Assembly: GCA_021776795.1 (NCBI GenBank)
Contig: JAJFFC010000020.1
Location: forward strand, 186,001-250,000
Direction of reading: 5' to 3'
Origin: Planctomycetota bacterium
Lineage (GTDB): Bacteria; Planctomycetota; UBA1135
Length of the DNA stretch: 64,000 nucleotides
The notes below the pieces were generated by a model. It did no database searches and was not told the origin of the DNA. It saw only the letters and a program-made list of their open reading frames with translations. The position numbers were made by a program, and so were the translations under genes. Below, piece by piece: positions 52,178-59,970 of this stretch. Numbering within the stretch: position 1 is the stretch's first letter; the number at the start of each line of letters is the position of its first letter.

Positions 52178-53170
52178 ATGAAAGGGGGGGCATTGCGCGG
52201 AATCCTCGACTTCGGCCCCTGGCCCGAGGCGCCGGTCTTGCTCGCCTGCTCTGGTGGTGCAGATTCGACCTATTTGGCCGCACTTTGGCGCGATGCCGAG
52301 GTCCTGGCCGAGCATGAAGATTTTTTCCTGCCCGAGGCCCATATTGTGGTGGTGGACCACCGCCAGCGTCCGGAAAGTGCTCTAGAGTGCACGCAGGCCG
52401 CCGCGCGCTACCGGGAAATGGGCTATCCGGTCATGATGCGCGAGGCCGATTGTCCACCCGGCGCGAGCGAATCTCAGATGCGCAAGGCTCGCTATGACGT
52501 GTTGCTCGCCTGTGCCGCCAGCCTAGGGGCAAAACGGATTTTGACTGCTCATCATGCCGATGATCAAGCCGAAACTCTGCTCCTACGGATCCTGCGCGGG
52601 ACCGGATTGGCGGGCCTGCGTGGCATTCCCGCTCGCCGTGCGCTGACTCCCGATGTCGAAGTGTTGCGGCCAATGCTCGGCTGCACGCGCAAGGTCATCG
52701 AAACCACACTGCAACATCGTGGCTTGGAATGGCAAGAGGATCCAAGCAATCAAGATCTAGGTCTGGCTGCACGCAATCGCTTGCGTGCCTTCCTGCCGCT
52801 ATGGCGCGAGCAGTTGGCACAACTTGGCACCGCGGAACCGGCGCAAGCCTTGCTGCGCTTGCAACAAGAGGCCGAAGCGCATGAACACATGGTCGATGCC
52901 TTTGATGACCCACAATGGCCGTGGGCCGAGTTGCCGAGCCATGTGCGGCAACAGATTTTGCGTCGGCGCCTGCGTGAATGTGGCGCCACACCTTCGCCGC
53001 AGCGATTGGCGGACTTAGAAGGGGCGCTGCTGCGCCGCGGCTCGGCGGCAGTCGATGATGACTACCGCCTGAGCCTGCGCAAAGGCTTAGTCGTCCTCGC
53101 CTTCCGACGGGGCGACCGGCCAGAAGGCGGCACTCGGACGGACGGCGACATCTTGGAACAAGGCAGCTGA
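52178..53170 (+). CDS. tilS: tRNA(Ile)-lysidine synthase
   Basis: 330 residues from the ATG at 52178 (AGGGG upstream). The PP-loop 'LLACSGGADSTYLAAL' (about 22-37), 'VVVDHRQRPESA' and 'ILTAHHADDQAETLLLRI' mark the N-type ATP pyrophosphatase domain. 'GLEWQEDPSNQD' and 'ARNRLRAFLPL' complete the TilS signature. It modifies C34 of tRNA-Ile(CAU) to lysidine. The C-terminal TilS domain seen in E. coli seems short here. The last 84 bases overlap the convergent metalloprotease gene, an unusually long tail-to-tail overlap. Confidence 0.92.
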   Translation: MKGGALRGILDFGPWPEAPVLLACSGGADSTYLAALWRDAEVLAEHEDFFLPEAHIVVVDHRQRPESALECTQAAARYREMGYPVMMREADCPPGASESQMRKARYDVLLACAASLGAKRILTAHHADDQAETLLLRILRGTGLAGLRGIPARRALTPDVEVLRPMLGCTRKVIETTLQHRGLEWQEDPSNQDLGLAARNRLRAFLPLWREQLAQLGTAEPAQALLRLQQEAEAHEHMVDAFDDPQWPWAELPSHVRQQILRRRLRECGATPSPQRLADLEGALLRRGSAAVDDDYRLSLRKGLVVLAFRRGDRPEGGTRTDGDILEQGS

Positions 53171-55795
53171 ATCGTCGTAGACCATCAGCGCAATGCCGCC
53201 AGTCAAGTTGCTTGGCGTCAGTCCGCGAGGCAACGGTAGTGGGTCACGGCCGGCAGTATTAAAGGTGCCTTCGCCATCGACATCGACATCAATCATAAAC
53301 TCGATGAACTTGGCGCCATCTTTCTCCCAGCGGTCGCCGCCGAGCATGGTGGAGCGCAGAGATGCACTGCCGCCAGTGGTATCCACCACATAGTGCATGG
53401 TGCGGAAGTCCATCGCGAACTCGTCGTCCATGTCGAGCAGGTTGACGCGCACCTGAGCCGTGCCCGAACGGTCAATGCCGAGCAAGATGATGGCGCCTTG
53501 ACCGTCGACTTGCACCTTGCCACGAATGCTGAAGGGCGGAGTCAGGTTTTGCAGGGAGCCGACATCGGAAGATTCAATGCCAGGAGAGGCGAAGCCCTCG
53601 GGGTTGTACATCAGGAGGCCATCGTCGCTGTACATGACCACATCGACCAAAGCGCCGCTGTCATCGGTGGCTTTGCGGTTGGACTCTTCATCCTTTTCAA
53701 AGCCGGCCTGCCAAGCGCGCAAGTCCATGTTGGCGACCTCAGCCATTTCCTTGGCCTTGGCGTCTAGGGCAGGGAACTCGAGCTGGAAAGCCTGCATGGC
53801 GTGAGTGGCAAACAAAGTGGCCATGATGGGGTGTCCATCTTCGAGCGCCACTTCCATGTTGGCCTCGATTTCGCCGAGAGCCACTTGGGTAGGCACGATG
53901 TAATCTTTAATCACACCTTTGCCGCCATTTTCTTCCAACCAGGCGATGGCATCGGCGGTGGAGGCTTCATCTCCGGCCTCCCACACCGATTCCCAGTGAC
54001 GGAACATCCAGTACACGGCGTCGCCCTCAAGTTCTTCACCTGAATTGGCGATGGCCAGCAAGCGATAGGTTTCGGCGTCGTTGGGGCGTTTGTTGTCCGC
54101 CTGTTCTGCCGTCACGCGGGCGCGCTCATAATCCTCGGCCAGAATGTAGCCGCGGCAACGAGCTTGCAGCACATCGGCGAATTCCGGCCCGGATTGCATT
54201 TCGCCATAGAGTGCTGTGGTGAATTTGCGCCACCGCGCCTCGAAGGCTTCCCAGTTGGGGACATCGGGGTCGCCGACCTCATCGACGAAAAACTGTTTCG
54301 CCATTTCAAACGGATAGTAGCGGTCGTTGTCCTTATTGCCCACCTTGGAAAAATGCTCCACATAGTCAAGGTAGGGTTGGCGGTACACCAACTTGCCAGC
54401 CTTGCCCACAGCCTTGTATTCAGTAGGAATGCTTTGCCCCGGAGTAATCGAGGGAGCGTACACACGGCGGTCACCCTCTTCGTAGTTCAAGAGGAAATAA
54501 ACGAAGGCCCACCCGTAGGGATAGTAATCACCTTCATAACTTCCCATTCCGGTGCTGTCTGGGCCGGTGTTCCGAATGTGGGAGAGTAATTCCTCAAGGC
54601 TGTGCCGGCGATTACTTTGCTCCAAGTACCACCAAGAACGAAGGCGGCGCTCGGCCACATTGTTTTTCAAGATAGTGCCATCGGCTTTGATGACGCAGCC
54701 TTCGAAGTAGCTCGCAGTACCCTCGTCTAGCCAAGAGGGGGTTGTGATGCCCCGGCGCTCGTTCTTTTCCATTTTGAGCGACATGAATTGGTGGCTGGCT
54801 TCGTGAAAGAGGGTGCGCCACAGGTCATCACGAGTCATGTTCGGATCACCCATCGAGCGGTCATAGCTGACCACTGTTTTGGACCCGGGAGCCCAAAATC
54901 CACCCACTGATTCTGACTGCATTGGGCGGCCAAGTAGCTCCATCGAAAAGCGGTCGAAGTCACTGCGCTTGTTCGCAACCACCAAACGGACGCGGGGTGC
55001 TTTCTTCTTGAAATCATAAACCTTGCGATAGAACAGATTCATTTCGTCCATCGCGGCGCACAGGGTTTCGAAGAACGCGTAGTCCATATTGGTTTCCACG
55101 TCGTAGGACTTGGTCTTCTTTTCCCAACGGTTCTCCCATTCCGAGTGCTTGGCGTTATTCCGCGCCAACCATTTGGCGGACTTGCGCTTCACCTTGTCCG
55201 AGACGAAGGCGCCACCCGAAAGCTCTGCGCCTGCCTTGTCGGCAAGCTTGTCGTACTCCCTGGACAGCTTGGTGTCCTGCGGGTTGAGGTCGAGCAGCTT
55301 GTTCATCAAGTGGCCAGCCAAGCGGAATTGCTTCTTGCCGGAAGCAGCCTTGGCGGCTTTGAGTGTGGACTTTTGCCAGACCTCGAGCGTGTTGGACTCT
55401 TGGTTCCAACCTTCGTAGAGGGCGTCGAGCTCAGCAGTCAGAGCTTCTAGTTCTTTCTTCGCGCCTTCCGCTTTCCATGCCCAGTACAGCCACTTGCCCC
55501 AACGCAGTTGGCCTTCGACATCGTCTTGGGCCTTGGCGATGTCAAACATGACCTGATAGCCCTCAATCGCAAAGGGCTGGCTGGAGAGGGCGGCGTCGGC
55601 ACTGGCGCTGGCTTCTTCGTACTTACCGGCTGCGAGCAGTTTGCGTGCTTCGTCGAAGAGCGAGTCCGAGACCGGGCGAGGAGCCGGCTGGATTCCAGCA
55701 TGCGACCATGTGCTGTTGGTCGGTGCCGGAATCACACTGGCGAGACCGGAGGCGAGGGCAACCGGAGCGATAAGGAGGAGAAGAGGCGACTTCAT
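53087..55795 (-). CDS. Exported TPR/gluzincin metallopeptidase-like protein (DUF1570-like)
   Basis: 902 residues with a signal peptide (about 1-20). Helical TPR-like N-terminal part (about 45-190), a peptidase-like domain with 'LFHEASHQFMSLKM' (His331, Glu332, His335) followed about 30 residues later by 'WLDEGTASYFEG' supplying the third zinc ligand Glu, then TPR-like repeats (about 560-640) and a C-terminal beta-sandwich region ('PFSIRGKVQVDGQGAIILLG'). It is a probable periplasmic or cell-surface zinc peptidase; the substrate is unknown. DUF1570 proteins of this kind are common in planctomycetes. The C-terminal coding end overlaps tilS by 84 bases. Confidence 0.82.
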   Translation of the reverse strand: MKSPLLLLIAPVALASGLASVIPAPTNSTWSHAGIQPAPRPVSDSLFDEARKLLAAGKYEEASASADAALSSQPFAIEGYQVMFDIAKAQDDVEGQLRWGKWLYWAWKAEGAKKELEALTAELDALYEGWNQESNTLEVWQKSTLKAAKAASGKKQFRLAGHLMNKLLDLNPQDTKLSREYDKLADKAGAELSGGAFVSDKVKRKSAKWLARNNAKHSEWENRWEKKTKSYDVETNMDYAFFETLCAAMDEMNLFYRKVYDFKKKAPRVRLVVANKRSDFDRFSMELLGRPMQSESVGGFWAPGSKTVVSYDRSMGDPNMTRDDLWRTLFHEASHQFMSLKMEKNERRGITTPSWLDEGTASYFEGCVIKADGTILKNNVAERRLRSWWYLEQSNRRHSLEELLSHIRNTGPDSTGMGSYEGDYYPYGWAFVYFLLNYEEGDRRVYAPSITPGQSIPTEYKAVGKAGKLVYRQPYLDYVEHFSKVGNKDNDRYYPFEMAKQFFVDEVGDPDVPNWEAFEARWRKFTTALYGEMQSGPEFADVLQARCRGYILAEDYERARVTAEQADNKRPNDAETYRLLAIANSGEELEGDAVYWMFRHWESVWEAGDEASTADAIAWLEENGGKGVIKDYIVPTQVALGEIEANMEVALEDGHPIMATLFATHAMQAFQLEFPALDAKAKEMAEVANMDLRAWQAGFEKDEESNRKATDDSGALVDVVMYSDDGLLMYNPEGFASPGIESSDVGSLQNLTPPFSIRGKVQVDGQGAIILLGIDRSGTAQVRVNLLDMDDEFAMDFRTMHYVVDTTGGSASLRSTMLGGDRWEKDGAKFIEFMIDVDVDGEGTFNTAGRDPLPLPRGLTPSNLTGGIALMVYDDSAALFQDVAVRPSAAFWPVAPSEGEDD

Positions 55796-55908
55796 GGGCT
55801 AAGTTCCAGCCTCATTGTAGCGTTGTGGCCCCGACTTGGTTTCTCACTTCGTGGCACTCCTTTTTGCTGCAGAAGCTACCTCTGAGCCCCTTTTTTGTTA
55901 GGAATTTC

Positions 55909-57066
55909 TTAGTCTTTGGCGGGCAATTCGCCTGCGGAATCCATCTCGCTCACCGCTTCCTCGACTTGCACCGAGGCCGCCGAGGGATTTGGCGGCAAGA
56001 GCTCGCTGTGACCGATCTCCCTGAGCCATTTGTGAATCACATCGAGCGGCACGGCCAGGCCCATATGGGTCACCACCTGCGGGCGATAGCTGCCATGGGT
56101 ATAGATTTTGGAAAAAATCCCCACCAACTCATGGCTGTCGGCCAAAAACACGCCGCCGCCTGAGTTGCCAAAGTAGGCCGGGCTGGAAACCATCCAGTAG
56201 GGTTCATCGCCCACCGTCCAATCGGTGCGCGTGACTTCGCCGTGAGTTGCCTGGGCACTGGTGCCAAGCGGGCAACCCACGGTATAGACCTCGCTGAAGG
56301 CTTCAATTTCATTCAGGCGTTCGAGTGGCGCCAAGCGCGCGACCGGCCCTAGATCCAACGAAGTATCGAGGCGAATCAGCGCCAAGTCGGCGGCTGGGTT
56401 CTCTGCAATCATGCGTGCAGGCACTCGGAGGTCCTCGCCATTGTCAAGCTGATCGAACAAGGTGTCGAACACCACGTCATGGGGGTCTTCGGAAGACGCC
56501 GCAACAATGTCACGTAACACGTGGTAACAGCTCAGCGCGAGATAGTAATCACCTTCGTCGTCGCTGCAGCGGCGCAAGAGCACGGCGCTGCCGACGGCTT
56601 CTGCTCCGCTGATTTGAAACACCGGGCGCAGAATGTCTTTCTGCAGACTCGCGCGACGCCCCTCGGGACGCAAGCTGGCTGCCAGAACCGCACGCTCACG
56701 GGCTGAGTTGCGTAGGGAATCGCTCAAGCCATCCAGGCGGTGAAAACCATCCTGGAGGCGGCCATCCTGGTGGGCCAGGAGATCTGCTTGCTGATTGAGC
56801 AGTTCGGCTTGTGTGTCCAGCAGCTCGGCCTGAGAGGCCAGGCGCTGATCTGCGCCGGCGAGATTGCCTTGCAGTTCGGACTGCTTGAGCAGCAGAGTTT
56901 GTTGCTCGCCATGCAGGCTTGCGAGCTGATGCTCGAGCTCCAGAATCTGCCGATCACGGCGGTTTCCGGCCTCTTCCCAGCTCTGGACGTGCGGTAGACC
57001 GACAAGCGCCCCGCCGACCAGGACGGCCGCGAGGGAGAGGAAAGCGGGATTGCGGAGAAGACGCAC
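55909..57066 (-). CDS. Membrane-anchored trypsin-like serine protease with coiled coil
   Basis: 385 residues from a GTG. One membrane helix (about 8-25), a long coiled coil with many Leu/Gln heptads (about 36-120, 'LNQQADLLAHQDGRLQDGF'), then a chymotrypsin-fold domain. The catalytic triad is readable: His182 in 'SCYHVLRD', Asp227 in 'NPAADLALIRL' and Ser302 in 'YFGNSGGGVFLAD'. There is no PDZ domain. A periplasmic quality-control or signalling protease is inferred. It is divergent from ribBA. Confidence 0.85.
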   Translation of the reverse strand: MRLLRNPAFLSLAAVLVGGALVGLPHVQSWEEAGNRRDRQILELEHQLASLHGEQQTLLLKQSELQGNLAGADQRLASQAELLDTQAELLNQQADLLAHQDGRLQDGFHRLDGLSDSLRNSARERAVLAASLRPEGRRASLQKDILRPVFQISGAEAVGSAVLLRRCSDDEGDYYLALSCYHVLRDIVAASSEDPHDVVFDTLFDQLDNGEDLRVPARMIAENPAADLALIRLDTSLDLGPVARLAPLERLNEIEAFSEVYTVGCPLGTSAQATHGEVTRTDWTVGDEPYWMVSSPAYFGNSGGGVFLADSHELVGIFSKIYTHGSYRPQVVTHMGLAVPLDVIHKWLREIGHSELLPPNPSAASVQVEEAVSEMDSAGELPAKD

Positions 57067-57147
57067 ATCTCCCTATCGGCTGCTCCGCTACGAGATTTGA
57101 AGGGCTTCGGGCCTGTTACCATGTGCGGTCAAAGCCCTTCCGGCATC

Positions 57148-58389
57148 ATGAGCTACGCCAGCGTCGAAACCGCCCTTCAGGCCATCCAGGATGGCCGCAT
57201 GATTATCCTCGTCGATGATCCCCGCCGCGAGAATGAGGGAGACCTCGTGATGGCGGCCGAAGCCATCACTCCCGAGGCAATTAATTTCATGCGCAAAGAG
57301 GGGGGTGGCTTGATCTGTCTCTCGCTTTCCGGTGAGCTGTGCGACCAGTTGGACTTGCGTCCGCAGGTCTCGCAAAACACCTCGAGCATGGGCACGGCGT
57401 TCTTGGAATCGATTGAGGCGCGCGAAGGAGTCACCACCGGCATCTCTGCCGCAGACCGTGCAACCACGATCTTGACCGCCGTGAAAGATGGCGCGCGGCC
57501 GAGCGACCTAGCTCGCCCTGGCCACATCTTTCCGCTGCGGGCGAAAGATGGTGGCGTATTGATCCGCCCTGGGCAAACGGAAGGCTCTGTCGATCTCTCG
57601 CGTTTGGCTGGCATGAAGGCTGCCGGCGTGATTTGTGAGATCATGAATGAAGACGGCACCATGGCGCGAATGCCGGAATTGGAGGTCTTTGCGGCTAAGC
57701 ACGACATGCCGATTCTGACCGTCGAAGACTTGATCGAATACCGCCGTCGGCGCGAAAAGTTGGTCGAGCGCCGCGTCGATGGCGTGCGCATGCCGACTGC
57801 CTTTGGCGATTTCCGTCTGCACCTTTATCACGCCAAGACCGATGGCAAAGAGCACTTCGCTTTGAGCTACGGCTGGCCCAATGGTCCCGACGACAATCTG
57901 CAGGCCTATGACCCGCAAGACGATGCCGTCATGGTGCGCGTGCACTCCGAATGTCTGACTGGAGACTTACTGTCATCCTTGCGTTGCGATTGCGGTCCAC
58001 AACTGCACGCCGCGTTGGATCAAATTCGCGAAGCTGGCCGTGGCATCTTGCTCTACATTCGCCAAGAGGGGAGGGGCATCGGCCTCGAGGCCAAGCTTCG
58101 TGCCTACGAACTGCAGGACCAGGGCTTAGACACCGTGGAGGCCAATGAACGCTTGGGCTTCCCGCCAGATATGCGCGAGTACGGCATGGGCGCGCAGATT
58201 CTGCACGACCTCGGTGTGCGGCAAATGCGTTTGCTCACCAACAACCCCAAAAAGCTCGCGGGCCTCAAGGGCTATGGGCTGGAGATTGTGGAGCAGTTAC
58301 CAATCCAAGCTGGCGAACACGAGCAAAATAAGGCCTATTTGCGCACAAAGCGCGACAAAATGGGCCATTTACTGCCCCCAGAGGCCTAG
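57148..58389 (+). CDS. ribBA: bifunctional 3,4-dihydroxy-2-butanone-4-phosphate synthase / GTP cyclohydrolase II
   Basis: About 413 residues. The RibB half (about 1-200) has 'ILVDDPRRENEGDLVMAAE' with the metal-binding Glu and Asp and 'GHIFPLRAKDGGVL'. The RibA half has the zinc site 'VHSECLTGDLLSSLRCDCGP', 'YIRQEGRGIGLEAKLRAYEL' and 'LLTNNPKKLAGL'. It feeds two early steps of riboflavin synthesis. The start at 57148 matches the family; an ATG at 57121 would add nine residues. No FMN riboswitch is visible upstream. A terminator overlaps the stop. Confidence 0.95.
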   Translation: MSYASVETALQAIQDGRMIILVDDPRRENEGDLVMAAEAITPEAINFMRKEGGGLICLSLSGELCDQLDLRPQVSQNTSSMGTAFLESIEAREGVTTGISAADRATTILTAVKDGARPSDLARPGHIFPLRAKDGGVLIRPGQTEGSVDLSRLAGMKAAGVICEIMNEDGTMARMPELEVFAAKHDMPILTVEDLIEYRRRREKLVERRVDGVRMPTAFGDFRLHLYHAKTDGKEHFALSYGWPNGPDDNLQAYDPQDDAVMVRVHSECLTGDLLSSLRCDCGPQLHAALDQIREAGRGILLYIRQEGRGIGLEAKLRAYELQDQGLDTVEANERLGFPPDMREYGMGAQILHDLGVRQMRLLTNNPKKLAGLKGYGLEIVEQLPIQAGEHEQNKAYLRTKRDKMGHLLPPEA

Positions 58390-58414
58390 GGATGCCCGAG
58401 ACGGCCTCGTTTTT
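58381..58414 (+). terminator. Intrinsic terminator of ribBA
   Basis: GAGGCC (58381-58386) and GGCCTC (58403-58408), with an inner GGG/CCC pair, followed by GTTTTTG. The stem overlaps the stop codon. Confidence 0.85.
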
Positions 58415-58467
58415 GTAGGCTAGAAAGGAAGAAGAGAGATGGGGGCTGCGTCCAAACGCCGGTGCCT

Positions 58468-59145
58468 ATGCCTCTCCCTCGCCCTGCCATGAATGGCTTC
58501 CCACCTGCCGACGGCTCGCCGCCTGCCGGACCCCAGCCGGGTCCAGGTTCGGCCGCAGCTCCGGCTTGGAAGCAGCCCGATGCGGCTCCCCAGGCACCAC
58601 GAGCTCCTCAGCCGAATGCCGTGCACGATCTGGAAGCCCTGTTCCGTGAGTATGGAGGTCGGATTTACGGTCTCGCCCTGCGCTGTGGCTTGAGCCCGCG
58701 CGACGCCGAAGATGGAGTCCAAGAGGTCTTCCTCAAGGTGCAGCGCAAGATTCAGTCCTTCCGCGGAGAGTCCAAGCTCAGCACCTGGGTCTACCAAGTG
58801 GCTCTCAATACGCTGCGCGATCATCGTCGTCGGGTCACCCGGCAAACGCGCGCCACCAACTTGAGTCAGATCAGTGAAGAGAGCGCCGACCCTGCGGTGG
58901 AGTCGAGCCAGCCAGGGCCCATGGAAGAGGCCTCTCGCGCCGAACGCCAGCGTTTGGTGCGCGAAGCCCTCGATGCGCTCCCCACTAAATTCCGCGAAGT
59001 TTTGATTCTGCGAGAGCTAGAGGGCATGAGCTACCGCGACATCGCCCGCGTCTTGGAACTCCGCCAGGGAACGGTCGAATCGCGGATTTTCCGTGCTCGA
59101 GAGCGCCTTGCCGCAGACTTGCGCCAGCGTGGAGGTTTGTCATGA
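58468..59145 (+). CDS. ECF sigma factor heading a secretion-type operon
   Basis: 225 residues. A Pro/Ala-rich N-terminus (about 1-50) is followed by sigma region 2 ('RDAEDGVQEVFLKVQRKI', 'LSTWVYQVALNTLRDHRRR') and region 4 ('ALPTKFREVLILRELEGMSY', 'TVESRIFRARERLAADL'). Its stop overlaps the next gene (ATGA), an anti-sigma-like membrane protein, and the operon continues with CpxP-like, GspL-like and GspM-like genes. The ATG at 58468 is used; GTG at 58462 or ATG at 58489 are possible. Confidence 0.9.
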   Translation: MPLPRPAMNGFPPADGSPPAGPQPGPGSAAAPAWKQPDAAPQAPRAPQPNAVHDLEALFREYGGRIYGLALRCGLSPRDAEDGVQEVFLKVQRKIQSFRGESKLSTWVYQVALNTLRDHRRRVTRQTRATNLSQISEESADPAVESSQPGPMEEASRAERQRLVREALDALPTKFREVLILRELEGMSYRDIARVLELRQGTVESRIFRARERLAADLRQRGGLS

Positions 59146-59567
59146 GCCGTGACTCTTCTTGGGATCAGCGCCTTGGCGCTTGGTTCGATGGCGAAACCAG
59201 TGACCTCGATGCCGCTGAAGTGCGCGCCCATCTCATGGAAGATCGCGAAGCCCGTGCTCGCGTTCAAGAATGGAGGGAGTTGCGTGAGGACTTGGCCTTG
59301 TTGCAACCCGAAGCCCCGGCCCCAGAGGTCTTGGCCCGCATGCAACACCGCTTCGAAGAAGGCCTCGGCCGCGAAGTCTTCCTCATGGCGCAAAGCCTGC
59401 GCTGGTGGAATCTTGCTGCGGCCCTGCTTCTGGTGCTCGGTTTGTCCTGGTGGGCGGTCGACTATCTCCGTCCGCAGCAAGCTCACGATGCCTACGCCAG
59501 CGAGCCAGGTGAACTGGATCAGGCCATTCAGGAGTTCCTCAACCGGCCTCCTCGTCGTCCACAATGA
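59142..59567 (+). CDS. Putative transmembrane anti-sigma factor
   Basis: 141 residues: a short cytoplasmic N-terminal helical region ('LGAWFDGETSDLDAAEVRAH' resembles the anti-sigma start 'L.AY.DGEL...E...'), one membrane helix (about 88-104, 'WNLAAALLLVLGLSWWAV') and a short outer tail. No zinc-binding His/Cys motif is seen, so it is not a classical ZAS. The gene overlaps the sigma gene and the next gene by four bases each, which is the normal sigma/anti-sigma arrangement. Confidence 0.78.
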   Translation: MSRDSSWDQRLGAWFDGETSDLDAAEVRAHLMEDREARARVQEWRELREDLALLQPEAPAPEVLARMQHRFEEGLGREVFLMAQSLRWWNLAAALLLVLGLSWWAVDYLRPQQAHDAYASEPGELDQAIQEFLNRPPRRPQ

Positions 59568-59956
59568 GCGGATTTCGCTTGCCGCGTTTACTGTTGCCGG
59601 CGCTGATGACCTTTGCCGCGGGCCTCTTGTTGGGGCTGCAGTGGGCTTCTAGCCGGCCTCAGGCCACCACAGACCCCTTGCCCTCCGATTTACGCGCCTG
59701 GCATCGCGGCATGGTTCAGTCGCTCGAACTCGACCAGTCCCAGAGCCAAGATTTGCGCCTACTTCTCTTTCATTACAGCCGCCAACGCGAAGAACTTCTG
59801 GCGGCTCGATTCTCCGCTATCGACGCGGAATGGCAGTCTTTGGACCAACGCTTCCAGGGATTGTTGACCACCCGCATCCTCCGCCCCGAGCAGCAGAGCC
59901 TGGCCCGCGACTTGCGTCAAGCCCGCACGTTGGCCGCCGACCTGCCGCCCCGCTAA
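59564..59956 (+). CDS. CpxP/heavy-metal-sensor-like periplasmic helical protein
   Basis: 130 residues with an N-terminal anchor (about 8-26, 'LLLPALMTFAAGLLLGLQW'), then helices with 'WHRGMVQSLELDQSQSQDLR' and 'LTTRILRPEQQSLARDLRQA', like Spy/CpxP-type (LTXXQ-related) envelope stress proteins. Such genes often follow ECF sigma/anti-sigma pairs and sense periplasmic conditions. The GspL-like gene begins 14 bases later. Confidence 0.72.
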   Translation: MSGFRLPRLLLPALMTFAAGLLLGLQWASSRPQATTDPLPSDLRAWHRGMVQSLELDQSQSQDLRLLLFHYSRQREELLAARFSAIDAEWQSLDQRFQGLLTTRILRPEQQSLARDLRQARTLAADLPPR

Positions 59957-59970
59957 CCTGGACACCATCC

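Noticed and set aside
57067-57147. An FMN riboswitch before ribBA
   Set aside because: The region is about 80 bases and lacks the conserved RFN core; only a short AAGGGCTT inverted repeat is present.
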